Below are positions 34,991-48,043 of a stretch of 64,000 nt of DNA, piece by piece. Position numbers and translations under genes: made by a program. The notes beneath the pieces were generated by a model. It saw only the letters and a program-made list of their open reading frames with translations, did not search any database and was not told where the DNA came from. The stretch's first letter is position 1, and every line of letters begins with the position of its first letter. The stretch comes from Opisthorchis felineus (taxonomy: Eukaryota; Platyhelminthes; Trematoda; Opisthorchiida; Opisthorchiidae), in contig SJOL01008492.1 in the NCBI GenBank assembly GCA_004794785.1, positions 267,696-331,695 of the forward strand. The letters are read 5' to 3'.

Positions 34991-36795
34991 AAAATAGTAG
35001 AGTGCCCCAAAATAATCTATAACTTTAGGACAAAGCACGTCATGACGACTAATCTCGGTGAAACAAAAACTGCACTACCATGCTCCATTTCTGAATGGAA
35101 GGGCCCCAAAGATAAACTTTCACATCCTCGGAAAAAACTACTGAATAATATACCTGCTTGTATTCAAATACGAGATAACTTCACGCAGCAGAAAATGCTA
35201 ATAATCCGCAAAAATGTGTGGGCCCGTAAATTCAGTCGGAACGTACATTACCAGGTGACATGCTATTTGCAAACATCTGGTCGTCAGTGTAGCTGAAACG
35301 CTCAGAAATGGGTACATTTGCTGGGCGAAATATGTAAATACGCTAGCCCAAACTCCACTGGCAAGGTTCTCGTTAACTCTTCGACAGCCTTCTATCGCCA
35401 TTGCCTTCCTTGGGGACAATCCGGTGAACACAAAAATCGGAATTTCTATCAGCCTTGTTTCTCATGCAAACAATAAGCTCCATGTGGGTTAGTTCATACA
35501 CTTATTTGTCAATCAACTTGGTGTTTGTTTAATTAGCCTTGGGTTACATAAAATGTTGTGTCATTTTAAAATTCTTCGCGATCTTTGATCACCAAGTGAA
35601 CAAGTGATTGAGCGGATATCCGGTTGGGTACATCGGCAACAACGGATTAAACAGAAAGTGACCATATGCGTGGGCACGTCTTTATTACCAGATAGGTAAA
35701 ATATTCTCGTTCTTTCGTATTCCAAAACAAACACAAACAAGGCATCAAGGTTCCACGTGTTAATTCAAGAGTTTGGTTCGGCTCCCGAAACAGGTTGTCT
35801 AACTGGGATAGGTCACTGTAGTGAGGGGAACACAGGCATTTTTTAATTCCGTTGGTCAACACGTGTAACCTTAATGTCATTTTTTGTGGCATCAAGTCCT
35901 GCAGATTACCCCTAAAGTTAATTTGCATTAGGTTTAAAATTAACAGATGTCCTCTTTCTATTTCCTGTGTACGGTAGTTTGAATAAAGACATGGTTCTAA
36001 CACTTCCGACCATCTAACGGCGTTATCCGGCTGCAGTCGAAAAAAACGTTAGCTGGTATGTGAAATGCGCGATCGCATGCGATGGCCAGCGTTAAAATAA
36101 GCAAAGATTTAAAATCCTGTTAGTTGTTGGATTAGTTTGTACTTCTTGAAACTGAAAAATACCATTGTTAAGACTCCGGCTGTCCTAAGCGCAGACGAAC
36201 AAGTGTGCTCATTAGTTACCTCCATGGTTTTCTATGAATCAACCGCTAAAGTAGCAAGTGATTCTGAAAAGGCTTGAAAGGCTACGTAAATGATTTGAGC
36301 GAAAGGCCAACGCAGTCATGCTGCCCAAATTAGTATGGGTGATTCAGATGGAACATGGAACATTGCACTAAAAACCTGAGCGCTACTAATCAGTGTCCGT
36401 GCAGTTGGATGTAGATTGGGACATACCGTCACACACAAAACTAATACAGATACGGCGGGTTGAACCAGTAATCTTCTCCAAACATTTGGTTTTACTAGAT
36501 CTCATATCCAATAGTTCTCAACCAATTAGAACTAACAGTTAAGGCTTGTTTCTGCGCAATTTCCTCTCCGGTCCGTAAGCTCACAAGTCTATAAAACAAA
36601 ATGTAATTCAATCTAGAATAAGTAACTGGTTATCCATGTCTCTATTGTTCATGCCAGTCCTTTTCATTTTATCCTTAAAACGTTGATATCCACCTCAGGA
36701 TATTGATTCAATTTTGTTGATATATTTAACTCTGTTCATCACGACTAATCACATACATTACCAAGAAGTTCTGATTCATCTTTTGTGTTCTCCAG
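34991..36795. other. Intergenic, no gene recognised
   Basis: Two moderate frames, 34976-35296 (+) and 36003-35647 (-), have no motif or splice support. Confidence 0.35.
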
Positions 36796-36924
36796 GTACT
36801 GACGAACGATAAGGATAACATAATTTATAGCAGCCGTGTGACGTCTGTTGAAGCAGCTCGAAAAAACTTGTTTGGTTTGTCCCGAGCCATTCTTAGAGTT
36901 TGCTGTTTCCTGAACTATTTGACT
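36796..36924 (+). CDS. Candidate internal exon, unrecognised helical protein
   Basis: A 129 bp, 43-codon phase-0 block between a pyrimidine-rich acceptor (TTTTGTGTTCTCCAG) and a GTAAGA donor. The peptide begins VLTNDKDNIIYSSRV and continues with a likely amphipathic helix (S-V-E-A-A-R-K-N-L-F-G-L-S-R-A-I-L). The end, Y-L-T followed by the donor, is faintly like a vinculin/catenin-type helix, but I would not assign a family. The frame also reads through the donor to 37020. Whether it belongs to the gene at 41.5-48.0 kb is unknown. Confidence 0.3.
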
Positions 36925-39900
36925 GTAAGACTTTTTGAATTGAACATCAACAACCAGTTAACTGTTGCTATACAAAAATACGAAGGTCCTACTGAAACTA
37001 TCCCAGCTAACTTCATGTGAGGGGGGAAGTAGGAAGGGTTATGGAGTACCTGGAAAGCGCGGTTGTCAGTTCAATTTAAAAACCATGGTCAGACTTAACT
37101 CGGAAGACAAGCTTCTTATACAAGACAAATCTACGTATGTGTAATCTTTCAGCACACACCATGTTCTACGTGGCCCCGAATGGAAAGTCCAGAGGTTTCC
37201 ACAGAGCGAAAACCTAACTATGCCACCCGTCCCCTATTGATTTCCTAGACTACTTATCATGGAAAAACTAATAGCCCGTTCTAATGTGAGCTAGAAAACT
37301 TGCGTGTTATGACGTTGTTGTTGCAATAGCAGGAAGAACAATTGCCGAACACTTATTCGTCAACAGATCTCGTTTGATTTTACGGGTATCTTTTGCAAAC
37401 CGCGATCACTTTAGTGGCTCTTTGCAATGAGATACGTAAGCAACAAGAACAGGCCCAGTAGCTCTCGTATCTGAGGACAACTAATGGTTAAGTAAGTTGT
37501 AATTATAATTAAAAGCAGAAATCTGCTTGTTATAAAAGTTTTTTTCACGAAGAAAACCACGGAATGTGCAAAGATTTGCAAGTTATACTTTAGGAGATCA
37601 TTCGCGAAACCTCAACATATTCTATTGAAAGTTTGCTCAATTTCATGTACATTAGAATGTGGTCCTGTAAGATTCGACCGTATGTTTTAGTGTCCTATAA
37701 ACAAACGAATCAGAAGTAAATCTCGAAATGTGCACGAGGTGACTAATTTCACGTCCACCAAAAAACACGTATCAATGTGTGGTCAAAATAGAACCTTTAT
37801 GTGAAACTGTTGTCTGGCGTTTTTTTCCACATTCTGCCTTGCAGAACATCGTCGGGTAGTAAATAATAGTTTTAAAAACAAACAGCGGCTTGCCGTCTTA
37901 TGGCTGCGAAGTGTTTGTGGATTTTCAGCGGTGTCCGGCCAAGGATGTTATCATATTTGTATGTAACCACAGAAGGGAAGACCCACTCGTCGACCTATTG
38001 TCACACTTAGACAATATTGTTGTTCTTAAGCCTTAAGAGTAAATGTAGAGGGACGTATCCAAGAAGGAAACCTTCGAGTATATCTTGAGTTCATTTTGAG
38101 AAGCATCACAGTTTTCAGAAATAACCCTGTTAATCTGGGGACACTTTTGATAGAGCTAGAAATAGCGTGATCCCCACTGCCACACAAACCTGGGATATCA
38201 GGGTTTGAATGTTGCAGTGATGTGTGTTTTACTTGGTGATGGTGATTACAGCATTTCCTTAAAGATTCCAAACAATAAGACTAAACAATAGCCTCTAAAA
38301 GCAGACAGAGTGCCGCACAATCTGTGAAGCGATGCGCGATATGCTGAAAATCTGTACGTATGAGTTTTTTGTAGCAATAAATGAAGGATATCATACTTAG
38401 GTCGAAAAACTCTTTTGCACACCACACGGCAACTACCAAACATCGCTTCAAACTACTGAACTTAACATTTGCTCGCATGGACTGGTTTACTTTGACAAAC
38501 CCGAAAAAAGCTCACAGACAGTCGACCTCACATTCTCTGTCTCCATCGGCATATTGTTCTATTTCCTGCAGATCGTCGGCTAGAATATCAGAGCCGAATA
38601 CCACCGTCAAAAAATAGGTGAGTCCACATCCGCCACGGCCAAGAGTTTAACCCCCGTAGTGTCTTTGCATCCTAAACACAATGCTGTTGAAAAGACCATT
38701 GCGGAGAACAAAGGCATTTTACTTTTCCATGGTCTGACCCCTCTTTGAGGGTAGTAATGAGCTCGTTGCACGCTCGACGGTGTGGTAGCCTATACTTGGG
38801 AGATCATTTTTCTGAAGGTTGACTGTACTGAGAAAGTATAAGTGTTGTCTGGTCAGAATAAAAACAAGTCTTGCAATTCAGTATTGCTCATATAACAGCC
38901 TGTCTAGTACTGCGTAATAGACTAGCAAGCTTCTACTGTACCTTGCCAAATCTCAGGACCAATGTAGAAATAAAGTTTGAAAATAACTTGTTGAAAAGCA
39001 TTGCCTTTATTCACTAACAGTCTATTTCCTTAACAGAGGTGAAAAGTTACTACTTTCTGTTCTCATTCACTGGTTGATTTATTCGCATCCGCAGAAACCA
39101 CGCGGTTATGTGACGATTAATGCTCCATGCCTCCTGAGGACTTCTGACAGAACTGAAACACATTCGTGGTCTGAGCGTAACTGAACAAACCTACCTCGAG
39201 CCTGCCTCAATAGTGTATGTACTCCCTCATGAAAATAGTGCATCTCTAGGAAGTTTTGTAAGTTATTGAGTGTGCTATGAGCATTTTCTTACTGGGTAAT
39301 AAGAGGGTACGATGATTCAAAAAAATTTGGCACAAAATGAATCACAGATATTTCCGAGCTTACCTGACATACAACATACCTCACCGTTGCGCTCAGCACG
39401 ACATTCCAAAGCATCGCCAAATCAATGTACAAATTACTTCCGAGTGAGACTTGGTGTCGCGCACTTGCAGGCAAGTGAACCTACAGCCAATTTGGTACAT
39501 AAAATACCGGTTTGTTGTATGAATCTGAAGTGTTTGGTGTAGCTAGATGCAAAACAGTTCTCGAACAGTTGAAAAACCGCTCCTCAATGTACGTTACATG
39601 AGTTTCAACCGAATAAAATCGCTCACTGGCTCATCCAGCTTCTCATCCATATATCATCTCGGCTGGATTAACTCAAGGCCAAGCTCTGAGCTGAATACGC
39701 AATAAAGCTAAGCACATATGAACTAGCGCGAGCTGCCTACCATTTTGTTTTCATGATTGATGATAGACACATTTTGTGCAATAGCCTAACATTATCCCCG
39801 TCAATTTTCAAAGGAAGCACACTTTTCAATGTCAAACAAGCAGTTGATAGGCAAACAGGATAATACTAGATGATTTTCTCGACCCTTATTTGGTCTACAA

Positions 39901-41547
39901 AAAGTACTTTGAGAAATCTACCAAAACACTTCTCAGCTAGAGGGACAAAATCTGTAAAGGGCTTCCTGGAACCAAAAAAGCCACCCATTCTGAGTGTTAG
40001 TATCAAAGCATGTTCATTTTGTTTTAAAATCAGATGACAAATTTTTTTTCAGGAAAGCAGCCTCCGTCCGGGATTTTATTTTTCAAGCTTCTAGCCGATT
40101 CCGCTTTGGAGAACTTAGTCTAACGTCTTTTGCTGGGACCTAAAGTCAGCCTTGACTTTTTAATAAAACATATCTTACGAGCCTGATTACACACTAACAG
40201 ACAATGCAGTGTGACCCTGGGTTATTCGAAAGTTAACGGTGGTAACTCTTAAGGATCCAGAATGCTTTCGAAGGTGTGCTGCGCAGTTTTCTTTACCGTT
40301 ACCATCCACAGCATAAAAGCATACTGTGCCGGGATAAAACTCGTCTAACGAATACAAATGTTTCAGTACGACTTCTTGTGTGATGAACTGCACGGTCAAT
40401 GAGAAACTCCATCTTACTAATCTTTGTGTGACATTTGATTGCGCTACTGTCATTGTGGACATTAGGCTTTCCCAACTCGGTGAAGCAATCTAAATCCTGT
40501 GCACACTAGTAGTTTGGAAATCTAAATAGAGGTTACTGAATGGTCTTCGTCTGGCTAGGATTAATCCCTGGTAGGCCAGAGCCTGCAAAGATCTCGATCC
40601 ATGGCTAGTGTAACCACATTGTTGGGCTATTTGGGAGCTAGCACGATTTCATCACAGCGAGTTTCAATCCTGGTCTACTGCAGACGGCTTCCAATCCCAT
40701 TGAGGTCAAAATGGATAAAAAGAGCTACTGTACGACGAAGCAAATTCTGAAAATCAGGTGAAGAGAAAATCATCAAAATGGCAGCAAACGTCCACGCCCT
40801 GAATAAAACAGCATCATAAGAAGTTGAGGACTTTATAAATTTTTATCAATATTCGACCCGAATTACGGCAAACTTGATTCAGAAGTTTTCGGACGACAAT
40901 GCGACCGAAAGTGAACCTAGTCAAACAACTTAACAATGATCTAGTTATCCTCTGATTTAAGCATTAAAATAACTTGTGGACATTGTCTAATAGGTATATT
41001 ATCAACTCCCATTCTGTTCACCGTAGCTAATTTCTTTTACCCAATATGGATTATGGCTTTAGAGAAAGGCCAGTACATATACTTTTGCGTGGTTTAGATA
41101 GTATTACTTAAAGCCAAATGATGTTAACTGAGAATAACAAAACCCTTTATTTGCAATGTCTAATTAGGTGGTTGCTTAGTAGGGTTTTCTTAATAATCCA
41201 GTTATCTTCAAGAAATACTGAGTACAAATATATCGTTCATATAAAGTGAGGGGCAGTTTTTCCGTCCACCAAAAATGTATATTGAGGTGCAGCGTTTATT
41301 GATGCGGGCTTTCCTGAATACCTTGGCACCGTTCTTCTTCAACGAAAGATAATCCCCTGAGTAGCTGGTACATGCCGAGTTGCCATGATTTAGGAGTGTA
41401 AACCGTGTGGATCTAAGCACCTGCCTCAGGTGGCATCATTTTGTTACATTTGTAGAACATAGGTAACGACGAAATCTCATGCAATCTCACGTAGATACAA
41501 CCAGACTGAACACTGTGCTCAACCGTCTTTAACACATTTTCCCACAG
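36925..41547. other. Probable intron or intergenic sequence
   Basis: No convincing exon. A 46 bp block at 38572-38617 sits between a good acceptor (CTATTTCCTGCAG) and a good donor (GTGAGT) but does not fit the phase of its neighbours. Otherwise AT-rich sequence without motifs. Confidence 0.35.
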
Positions 41548-41637
41548 ATCGTAAAATTACAGGCTGAATTAGGTGGCTATCGATCCGTTGTTGACGATCA
41601 TGTGAGGTCACGCTGTTCACGTCAGTTGATGGAACGT
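41548..41637 (+). CDS. Candidate exon, coiled-coil-like peptide
   Basis: Acceptor TTTTCCCACAG, then 30 codons in phase 0 beginning IVKLQAELGGYRSVVDDHV and ending LMER before GTGAGT. The composition (Q, E, R, L, V at helical spacing) suggests a coiled coil. Without splicing, the frame continues through MRVQ to a TAG at 41718-41720, so it could also use a later donor (CAG then GTTTCG) or be a terminal exon. It cannot join directly to 43205, which needs an incoming phase of 1, so at least one further exon would be needed between them. Confidence 0.4.
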
Positions 41638-43204
41638 GTGAGTAGAGAATTTATGCGTGTTCAGGTTTCGCACATGAAAGCTGGACTTTTAACTTCATCT
41701 ACTGAACAGAAGAGATTATAGAGTATCTGTACAGCAGCAGCAGACTGGCATCAGGGAACGTGCTTCTCGCGGATTAAAGAATATTCAACACACCCATCTA
41801 TGTTTATTTGTTCTTTAACGATTATGGCCTTTACCCTATAGTAAAAATCTGACAATTGGCTAAAAAAGGAAACAGTAAAAGTTGACCTGAAGACTTGGAA
41901 CCGATAACTTCTATCCTGAGGAGTGATTACTATACATAATGCAATGTTTAGCTCCCTCAAATTTCAGTCTAGTGGTTCAGATGCTCCAACAGTATCTATT
42001 GCTCCCTATTAATTAGGTTGAAAGCTATTAATATTTCAAGTGTACCGTATAATTGGCGCCTTGGTAATTGTTAAGACCGAGGAAAAATAGCGAGTTTTTA
42101 TGGAGCCCCAAGAAGGGCTCAAGTAAAATTATCAGATACGTGTTGCCTAAGTGCCTGCAGCCTTTCATACTAAATAAAATCTTATGCACAGTTGAATCAC
42201 GAAGTATTTTTCCTGATATTAAAGTACTACTGCTGGAGAGATAGGTAGGTAGAGGGACGGATTTCACTAAGTCTTGCGTGGGTGGTAAGATACTGACCTA
42301 TTCTTGTCGCAAAAGTGTTTGGTGATTAGTAAACCACAAAGGACGAGATACGAAAAAACAACCTAGTAGAAATGCTACTCGAAGTTGTGTCTTAACGATC
42401 TCAGGGTGCTGTGAATAAGACAAAGATTCCTTTTTGTCATCAAATAGAAAGCATCTGATGTTAAACAGAGAAAAGCTTCGAAACGATGATTAGCTGTTCA
42501 AACACAAAAAAAAATTGTGAAACACAGTATATGTGCCAAAATGAAATACACGCTGGTGGAGAATTTTCGAAGATCAGATCATAAAAACATCTTATGTTCG
42601 ATTGAACAACCGTAAAGTTAGTTTTTTATTACATAGCATATCCAAGGAAATGATATAAATTATAGCGTTTCTGTCCTTTCAGTTTCCTCATCTAAACGTG
42701 GTCTTGGAATTTTGCAGAAGATAAATGCCGGAGGAACTAAGTTTTCCTGGAAATATATCTCATCTCTCTGGGTGTCTTAAAGTTTTCTGAAGAGAACACT
42801 AACTTCTGCACCTCGCAATTTTCTCTGCATTGTGAAGACTGGTAGTTCATTTTCCAGCCTCTTCACAGAAGTATCTATGGGCCAAGCGTATTTAACTATG
42901 CACCACGAAACTCCCGAAAATACAGTTGTAAAATATGAAGCAATGCATTTGGCCAAAAAAACCGTCCCGATCTTTGTGATGTGAACACTTGAAGTTTGCC
43001 TTGGTTTACATTATGACGGTTCTGTTGGAGCCCGTTTGTGTATGACGATAGTCCCTAATTATCCGCAAAGAACCTATATTATTAGTAGCTTATTCGAATG
43101 TTTATAGTCCAGTCAAAGAAATTATCAAACTGTTTTTTTTTCTAAATATCATTGCGTCACTTTTGAAATGTACCATTTTGACACTGAAATAAATTTTATT
43201 CTAG

Positions 43205-43836
43205 AACAAATTATGATATCCGTGGCGGATTACCCGGTCGTATACCCAAGGACGTATGTGAAAGGGGAAGGAAAGGATCCTCCGGCCAGTTCAAGCATAT
43301 CATCATATGAAGGAATCAAAGGAGGTGCACTGGACACGTCGGATTCGGATGCCGATAACAAATGTTTACATTACTCTGCCAAAACTTTACAGGCACATAC
43401 CCAGCCGAAGCAAACAAACGGAAAGCCAATAGCTAATCAGAACAATTGCAGAATTCAAGATGAATCGGTAATGTGTTGGTTACTAGAGCAGTTTGTTCAG
43501 AATGGAACAGGCAGTGGAAAAACCTGTACGGATGGATTGAAACCAAACACCGATTCCGAGTCATCTGTTTGCAAAAAATTTCTCTATTCAGCCTCCAATT
43601 CCCACTTACCCTTGGGTAGTTCTCCAAACGAAACATCTGGCAGCAACGAAAAACAACAGTGGATGACCAGCCTCCCGTACTTGAACAAAGCCAAATCCGA
43701 ACAGCACCATTACTCCCGTCTTCCGAAGGCAAATCTTGCAGCTGCGGAACAACACCTTAACAAAGAAAAGAGACCTAATCCAAATACCTCCACTTTGCCG
43801 GTGGACAAATTGTTTGATGAAATTGAGTCACAGATG
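43205..43836 (+). CDS. Hypothetical protein, large low-complexity exon
   Basis: The longest non-transposon frame in the window. Acceptor AATTTTATTCTAG, donor ATG then GTAAGA. It enters with one base owed (phase 1) and leaves in phase 0. The frame is open from 43168, where an ATG could start translation if this is the first coding exon; another ATG is at 43213. About 210 residues, rich in S, N, Q, K and T, with an early V-A-D-Y-P-V-V-Y-P-R block and a C-terminal acidic D-K-L-F-D-E-I-E-S-Q-M. No domain recognised; likely a disordered linker in a larger protein. The opposite-strand frame over it is shorter. Confidence 0.55.
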
Positions 43837-45867
43837 GTAAGAAACATAGGTATATCGCAATTTAAAAGCATAAAGATCGCTGGTATCACAATTTACTAAG
43901 TTGTTACAAATAACGCTGTGTAAAGCAGAGGGTTATTTCTGGCAATTGGCCTATTCTACACTGAAGGATCCGGCAAGAATGATTCTGATATACCTAGAAG
44001 CCATACTAACATAATCTGTTGCTAATCGCCTACCAAGCGGCCAACGAAGAAAGCACAAAAATGGGTGTTTCATCGTAAACCTGGTGAGTTCGCTATTCTG
44101 TGCTTACTAGTAGGTGAGATATTACATATAATTTGCACAAATTAGTATCTAAAATGTTCGTAGGTTTTTTCTCCCTCAATTTGAAGGTGTTCAAAAGTCG
44201 GACATTGATGTAAAAATGCCGGATTCAAGGGTTTCAGGTTGCTTTGTATTCGGCGCCTAGAGACTTTTCGTGACGCTCTGGAACCGCATTTTGCGCACCA
44301 GAATAGGTTGTAGAATGCGAGCAGGAATCTGCGGAAGCACATAGTTTGAAAGAGTGGACAATGTTGCATCACCTGGTCTGATTATAATACTTCGCATAAC
44401 AGAAAGATAACCACTTTCTGTGTTTATTGCGGCGTAGACCAATTTAACACACATTTGCTATGCGTTTGCTTTTTTTTGGTGGTATTGGAATTTGGTAAAT
44501 TCCTTTTTTTGGCGACGGCCACCTGGTTTTTTTGAAAAAATCGAAGCAGATCGAGCAACCTTAAAGTTTGTTACATTCTATTCACGTCAGAAAAGAAAGG
44601 TCTAATGTTATGTTTCGTGTCAATAGAAATCCTTCCCCAGTCATCAAATTTTTTGGTTGCTTTGGAAACACGTATGACAAAATATCATTGGTGGAGCAGT
44701 CAACCATTAGTGTGTACGGAGGGAAAGAAACAACCACTCGTGATCGTAATTCGTTTGGACCATATCTGCAATCCACAGGAATCTATTTTTATCAGAGTTG
44801 TGTGGTCTGAAAATAATAACCAAGATTCCAGTGACATTTTTGCGTATAACATAGTTACACATATGCTACTGTGGTTGAATATGCACTACATTATTCCACC
44901 ACTAACGTAGTAGCTGAATAGCTTTTGTACACCGTCTTCAATTTTCGAGCCACAAGCTGGTGGTGACAACACCTGGTCCCATTAAGTCTTAAAGCACCCA
45001 CTAAGACGTTCTTCTACCGAATTTGCGTGAGTTTAACCTGAAAAATGCAACTTATCACGGGTGTTTACCGGACTGATATGCACCAAATCGATAAGATGAG
45101 ATTGATAGTATACGAATTGGTTAACAATACTAATTTGGAGTCACTGACCACATTTGTACTCAAGATAAATACTAAATAAATTGTCGGTTCCGTTCAGGAA
45201 ATTCAGTTACGCTTCTCTGCCTAATTTCTTCATGTGATCGACTCTTCTACATTAAATGGATGATCCGAGGTCATTTTGGACCATGCCATCGGTTCAATTC
45301 TGGCAGTCCCAGTCGTAAATCTGGAGTGGTAGGAAATAACCACAAGGCGGCTCTGTATTGTTTATTTGTCTCAACAGATTCCTCCTGGAGTTTGGAAAAT
45401 CTAGCTTCGTAACGCGGTTGTAAATTGCACTAAATTACTCTTTGTCATAAACAGCAGCACCTTGGCCAATTCAAGTCAAGGATGCGGTTTTAAACAGTCA
45501 TCAAATTTGAATTACCAGAGCATTCCTTTTTAACAGGTAAAATGGAGTGAATAACACACAAGTATCATGTTACGCGTTTTTCTCAAACGTGTAAAGTGGA
45601 AATCCATCAGGATCTATTACCTACGCTTCTGAAGATAAGGAAATATTGATGCTGATTTGTTCCATCACTGCTGAAATCAAAGAATCGCGTATTAAAACAG
45701 ATTACACTTCTTGGATTTTTTTAAATTAGGTTCTGAAGGTATGCATTTTTACACAAACATTTCAGTCCAAACCAGTGCCGAGGCTTTGCTTAAGCAAGAC
45801 AGCTTTGGCTGTTTAATTTCAATCTAGTTGTTTGGTAAATATTTCCTAAATGTTTTCACGTATGCAG

Positions 45868-46101
45868 GCAACCTTGGATTCTCAAAACCTGTTGATTCTG
45901 AAACAGCTTCGTAAAGCCGAAGCAATAATTTACGACTGCAGGGAAGTTCAGCGAGCTTTTCTTCTCAGCAATGCAAATCATGCGTATTCGGATGGGCGAT
46001 CGAGAAAATCCGGGAATCACACCAGCCCACTTCTGTCTCGACCAGGTCTTCCCAAGTTGAAGGATAAAGACGACGTCACAGCAAAGTATGTAAACACTGA
46101 G
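45868..46101 (+). CDS. Hypothetical protein, coiled-coil exon
   Basis: 234 bp, 78 codons, phase 0 to phase 0. Acceptor TTTTCACGTATGCAG, donor GAG then GTATGT. It starts A-T-L-D-S-Q-N-L-L-I-L-K-Q-L-R-K-A-E-A-I-I, a clear heptad-like helix, and then becomes S/P/K-rich. Joining 43836 to 45868 keeps the frame and continues the acidic helix at the end of the previous exon, which supports their being one gene. An intron of about 2.0 kb separates them. Family not recognised. Confidence 0.55.
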
Positions 46102-46482
46102 GTATGTCACACGGTACTCGTGCAAAATGACCCAAAATTGCCGGACAGTTCAAACAGTGTTTCTCGGTTTTTCAGGTCAGACTGGCTCGACTTGCAAGCT
46201 TGATTAACACTCCTAAATCTCCTCACACTACGAATACTCTTGAAACAGCCCAGAATCTACTGTATTTTGTCCACATGAGAGCATGTCTTTTGTGATCCTT
46301 TTGCAGGACAGGTCAACAATAGCAACTTGGCCTCTGTGATTTGTCTTTAGTTCGATCTTTTGAGAAGCCAGCATTTGAACGACTTATTCAAGGAGATTTT
46401 TTTTAGACTACGCTCCTTCAATAAATTGATGACATATCTTTTTCCAGCTATACTTTAACCTCTCTAGTCTCCTTCTTTTAAG

Positions 46483-46824
46483 GAATGTTCCGCTTGCGTG
46501 ACAGCCATTTGGCAGTCCTATCAAGTAATTATTGGCTACATAACCATCCTTCTGGTATCTCCTTTGGGTCTTAACTTAGAGCAAAATTATCCTAGCGTCC
46601 TTTCTACCTACATCACGCATTCCGTCTATTCCCTTACCTTGGCAGACGTACATTCCAAAGACCAGACTCAGATGAAAACGTCATCGTCTGAAACACCATC
46701 TACCTTTCTACATGGATTAGTTCCGTTGGTTTCTTCTTCAAATTGTTCTTTATGTAAAAGCGTCAGCATAGCATCTGGCAAGGCATTAGCTACGCTGCTA
46801 CTTAACACTGAGTTCGCTCAGTAA
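46483..46824 (+). CDS. Weak alternative exon
   Basis: Open from a possible acceptor (TTCTTTTAAG) at 46482 to a TAA at 46822-46824. Hydrophobic first half, S/T-rich second half. It could only be an alternative terminal exon of the gene around it; composition does not match the flanking exons and no donor is convincing. Listed because it is one of the few frames above 100 codons here. Confidence 0.15.
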   Translation, partial: ECSACVTAIWQSYQVIIGYITILLVSPLGLNLEQNYPSVLSTYITHSVYSLTLADVHSKDQTQMKTSSSETPSTFLHGLVPLVSSSNCSLCKSVSIASGKALATLLLNTEFAQ

Positions 46825-47208
46825 TTCAATGCAAGTTTCAGTCGCCCATATAGCAGCTACCTGCACTACGGGGCTACGATCTGTATTGTTATAAGACGAG
46901 CTAGTTGTTGAACAGACGCAAGAGCGGATCTACAAATTTTTAGTGGTTTGGATGGACAGTATACCCTTGCAGTCTCAGCAACCCACGCTACGCGCCCCCA
47001 TACTTGTAATGTCTTTGTACTGCTTGTTTGCATGTTTTAAAACCCCGGAATAAAAAAACAATTAGGCCACCCAAAGGTAAAGTTATTAGATGAATACGTG
47101 CTTTGAAGGGGCATAATCCGCTTAGCATTCTGATCAGAACATTGCATTAGTTTGAAACTAACTTACACTTAAAAACGATTAATTTTATGCAAACTACAGA
47201 TATCACAG

Positions 47209-47884
47209 TCTTCAAACAGGATGACTTCTAATTCGTGCTTTGAGCATCACCGTTACAAGAAGCCCTGTTACAGGCAAAATGGTACTGAAACTGTGGGATG
47301 CGGTGCTATTGGGAAAGATTACAAAAGCTTTTGTCCAGAGATTCCTACGAGACGTTTCTCCGTGTCCTACTACCCAGAACCTGAGGCTTCACCAACGGAT
47401 AGCTCACCGGATTCTACTTGCATCCAGTATGACAGACCCGCCCGTATTACGGTCTCCAAGACAGCAAAGCCAGAACGATTTGACAGAGCACATAGCCTGT
47501 TTCCCGAATCTGAAAGAGTAACAAAGCTAAAATTTTTGACGCAGCACAATCGGGCCAATAACGGTACTTATCAAAATGAACTAGTGTCAAACAGCACGCA
47601 AAATCTGACAATGAAAGGTCTTGTAACAATGATGCGTAGACCGTTTCGCCGAAAAGGAAACACCTCCGCGATGGAACCAACTAGTCTCAGTGCTCCAATG
47701 ACCAACAAACCGATTTCAGACACTCGGTGCACCAGTACGGGTGATGTAAAGAAGACTAGTCTGGGCCATCATGAAGCAACCAAAGAAGCCAATGTGAAAA
47801 ATATGAACTATCAGTATGTGACCCGCGTACGTTCAAATGAAGATTTTATGCAAGCCTACAGCAGTGAAACCAATCGCTCTACAG
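47209..47884 (+). CDS. Hypothetical protein, basic S/T-rich exon
   Basis: About 225 codons in phase 0 from an acceptor at CACAG (47208; an alternative at CTACAG, 47199, keeps the same frame) to a strong donor, CTACAG then GTGAGA. It joins in frame to the exon ending at 46101. The peptide is S/T/N/K-rich with two Cys-containing stretches near the start, an R-R-P-F-R-R-K basic cluster in the middle, and an N-Y-Q-Y-V-T-R-V-R segment near the end. No domain recognised. The basic, disordered composition fits a cytoskeletal or adaptor-type scaffold, but that is a guess. Confidence 0.55.
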
Positions 47885-47941
47885 GTGAGATAAAGATCTG
47901 TTCCACAATGTTAGACGTGAAATATCTGTGTTTTTTTTCAG

Positions 47942-48043
47942 TGTTCACTTTTGAACTCACAAACGGAAGACTACATAGAACGAGATGAGTTTCCCATTGG
48001 AAGAATTTTTGAAAACTGCGGATGTTGGGTTTCACAATTTTAA
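47942..48043 (+). CDS. Candidate last exon
   Basis: Follows a strong acceptor (CTGTGTTTTTTTTCAG) 57 bp after the donor at 47885, an intron length seen in flatworms. From the GTGAGA donor (phase 1) the frame gives V-F-T-F-E-L-T-N-G-R-L-H-R-T-R and a TGA at 47986-47988; the 57 bp could also be retained, since it is a multiple of three without stops. In phase 0 the same exon reads N-S-Q-T-E-D-Y-I-E-R-D-E-F-P-I to a TAA at 48041-48043, which looks more protein-like but needs another donor (for example CGC then GTACGT near 47828). I cannot decide between the two. Confidence 0.3.
   Translation, partial: CSLLNSQTEDYIERDEFPIGRIFENCGCWVSQF

Noticed and set aside
38572..38617. 46 bp block with strong acceptor and donor
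   Set aside because: Only one frame is open and its phases fit neither neighbouring candidate exon.
40661..40690. GTTTCAATCC word resembling a tRNA box B
   Set aside because: No box A at the right distance and no cloverleaf could be drawn.
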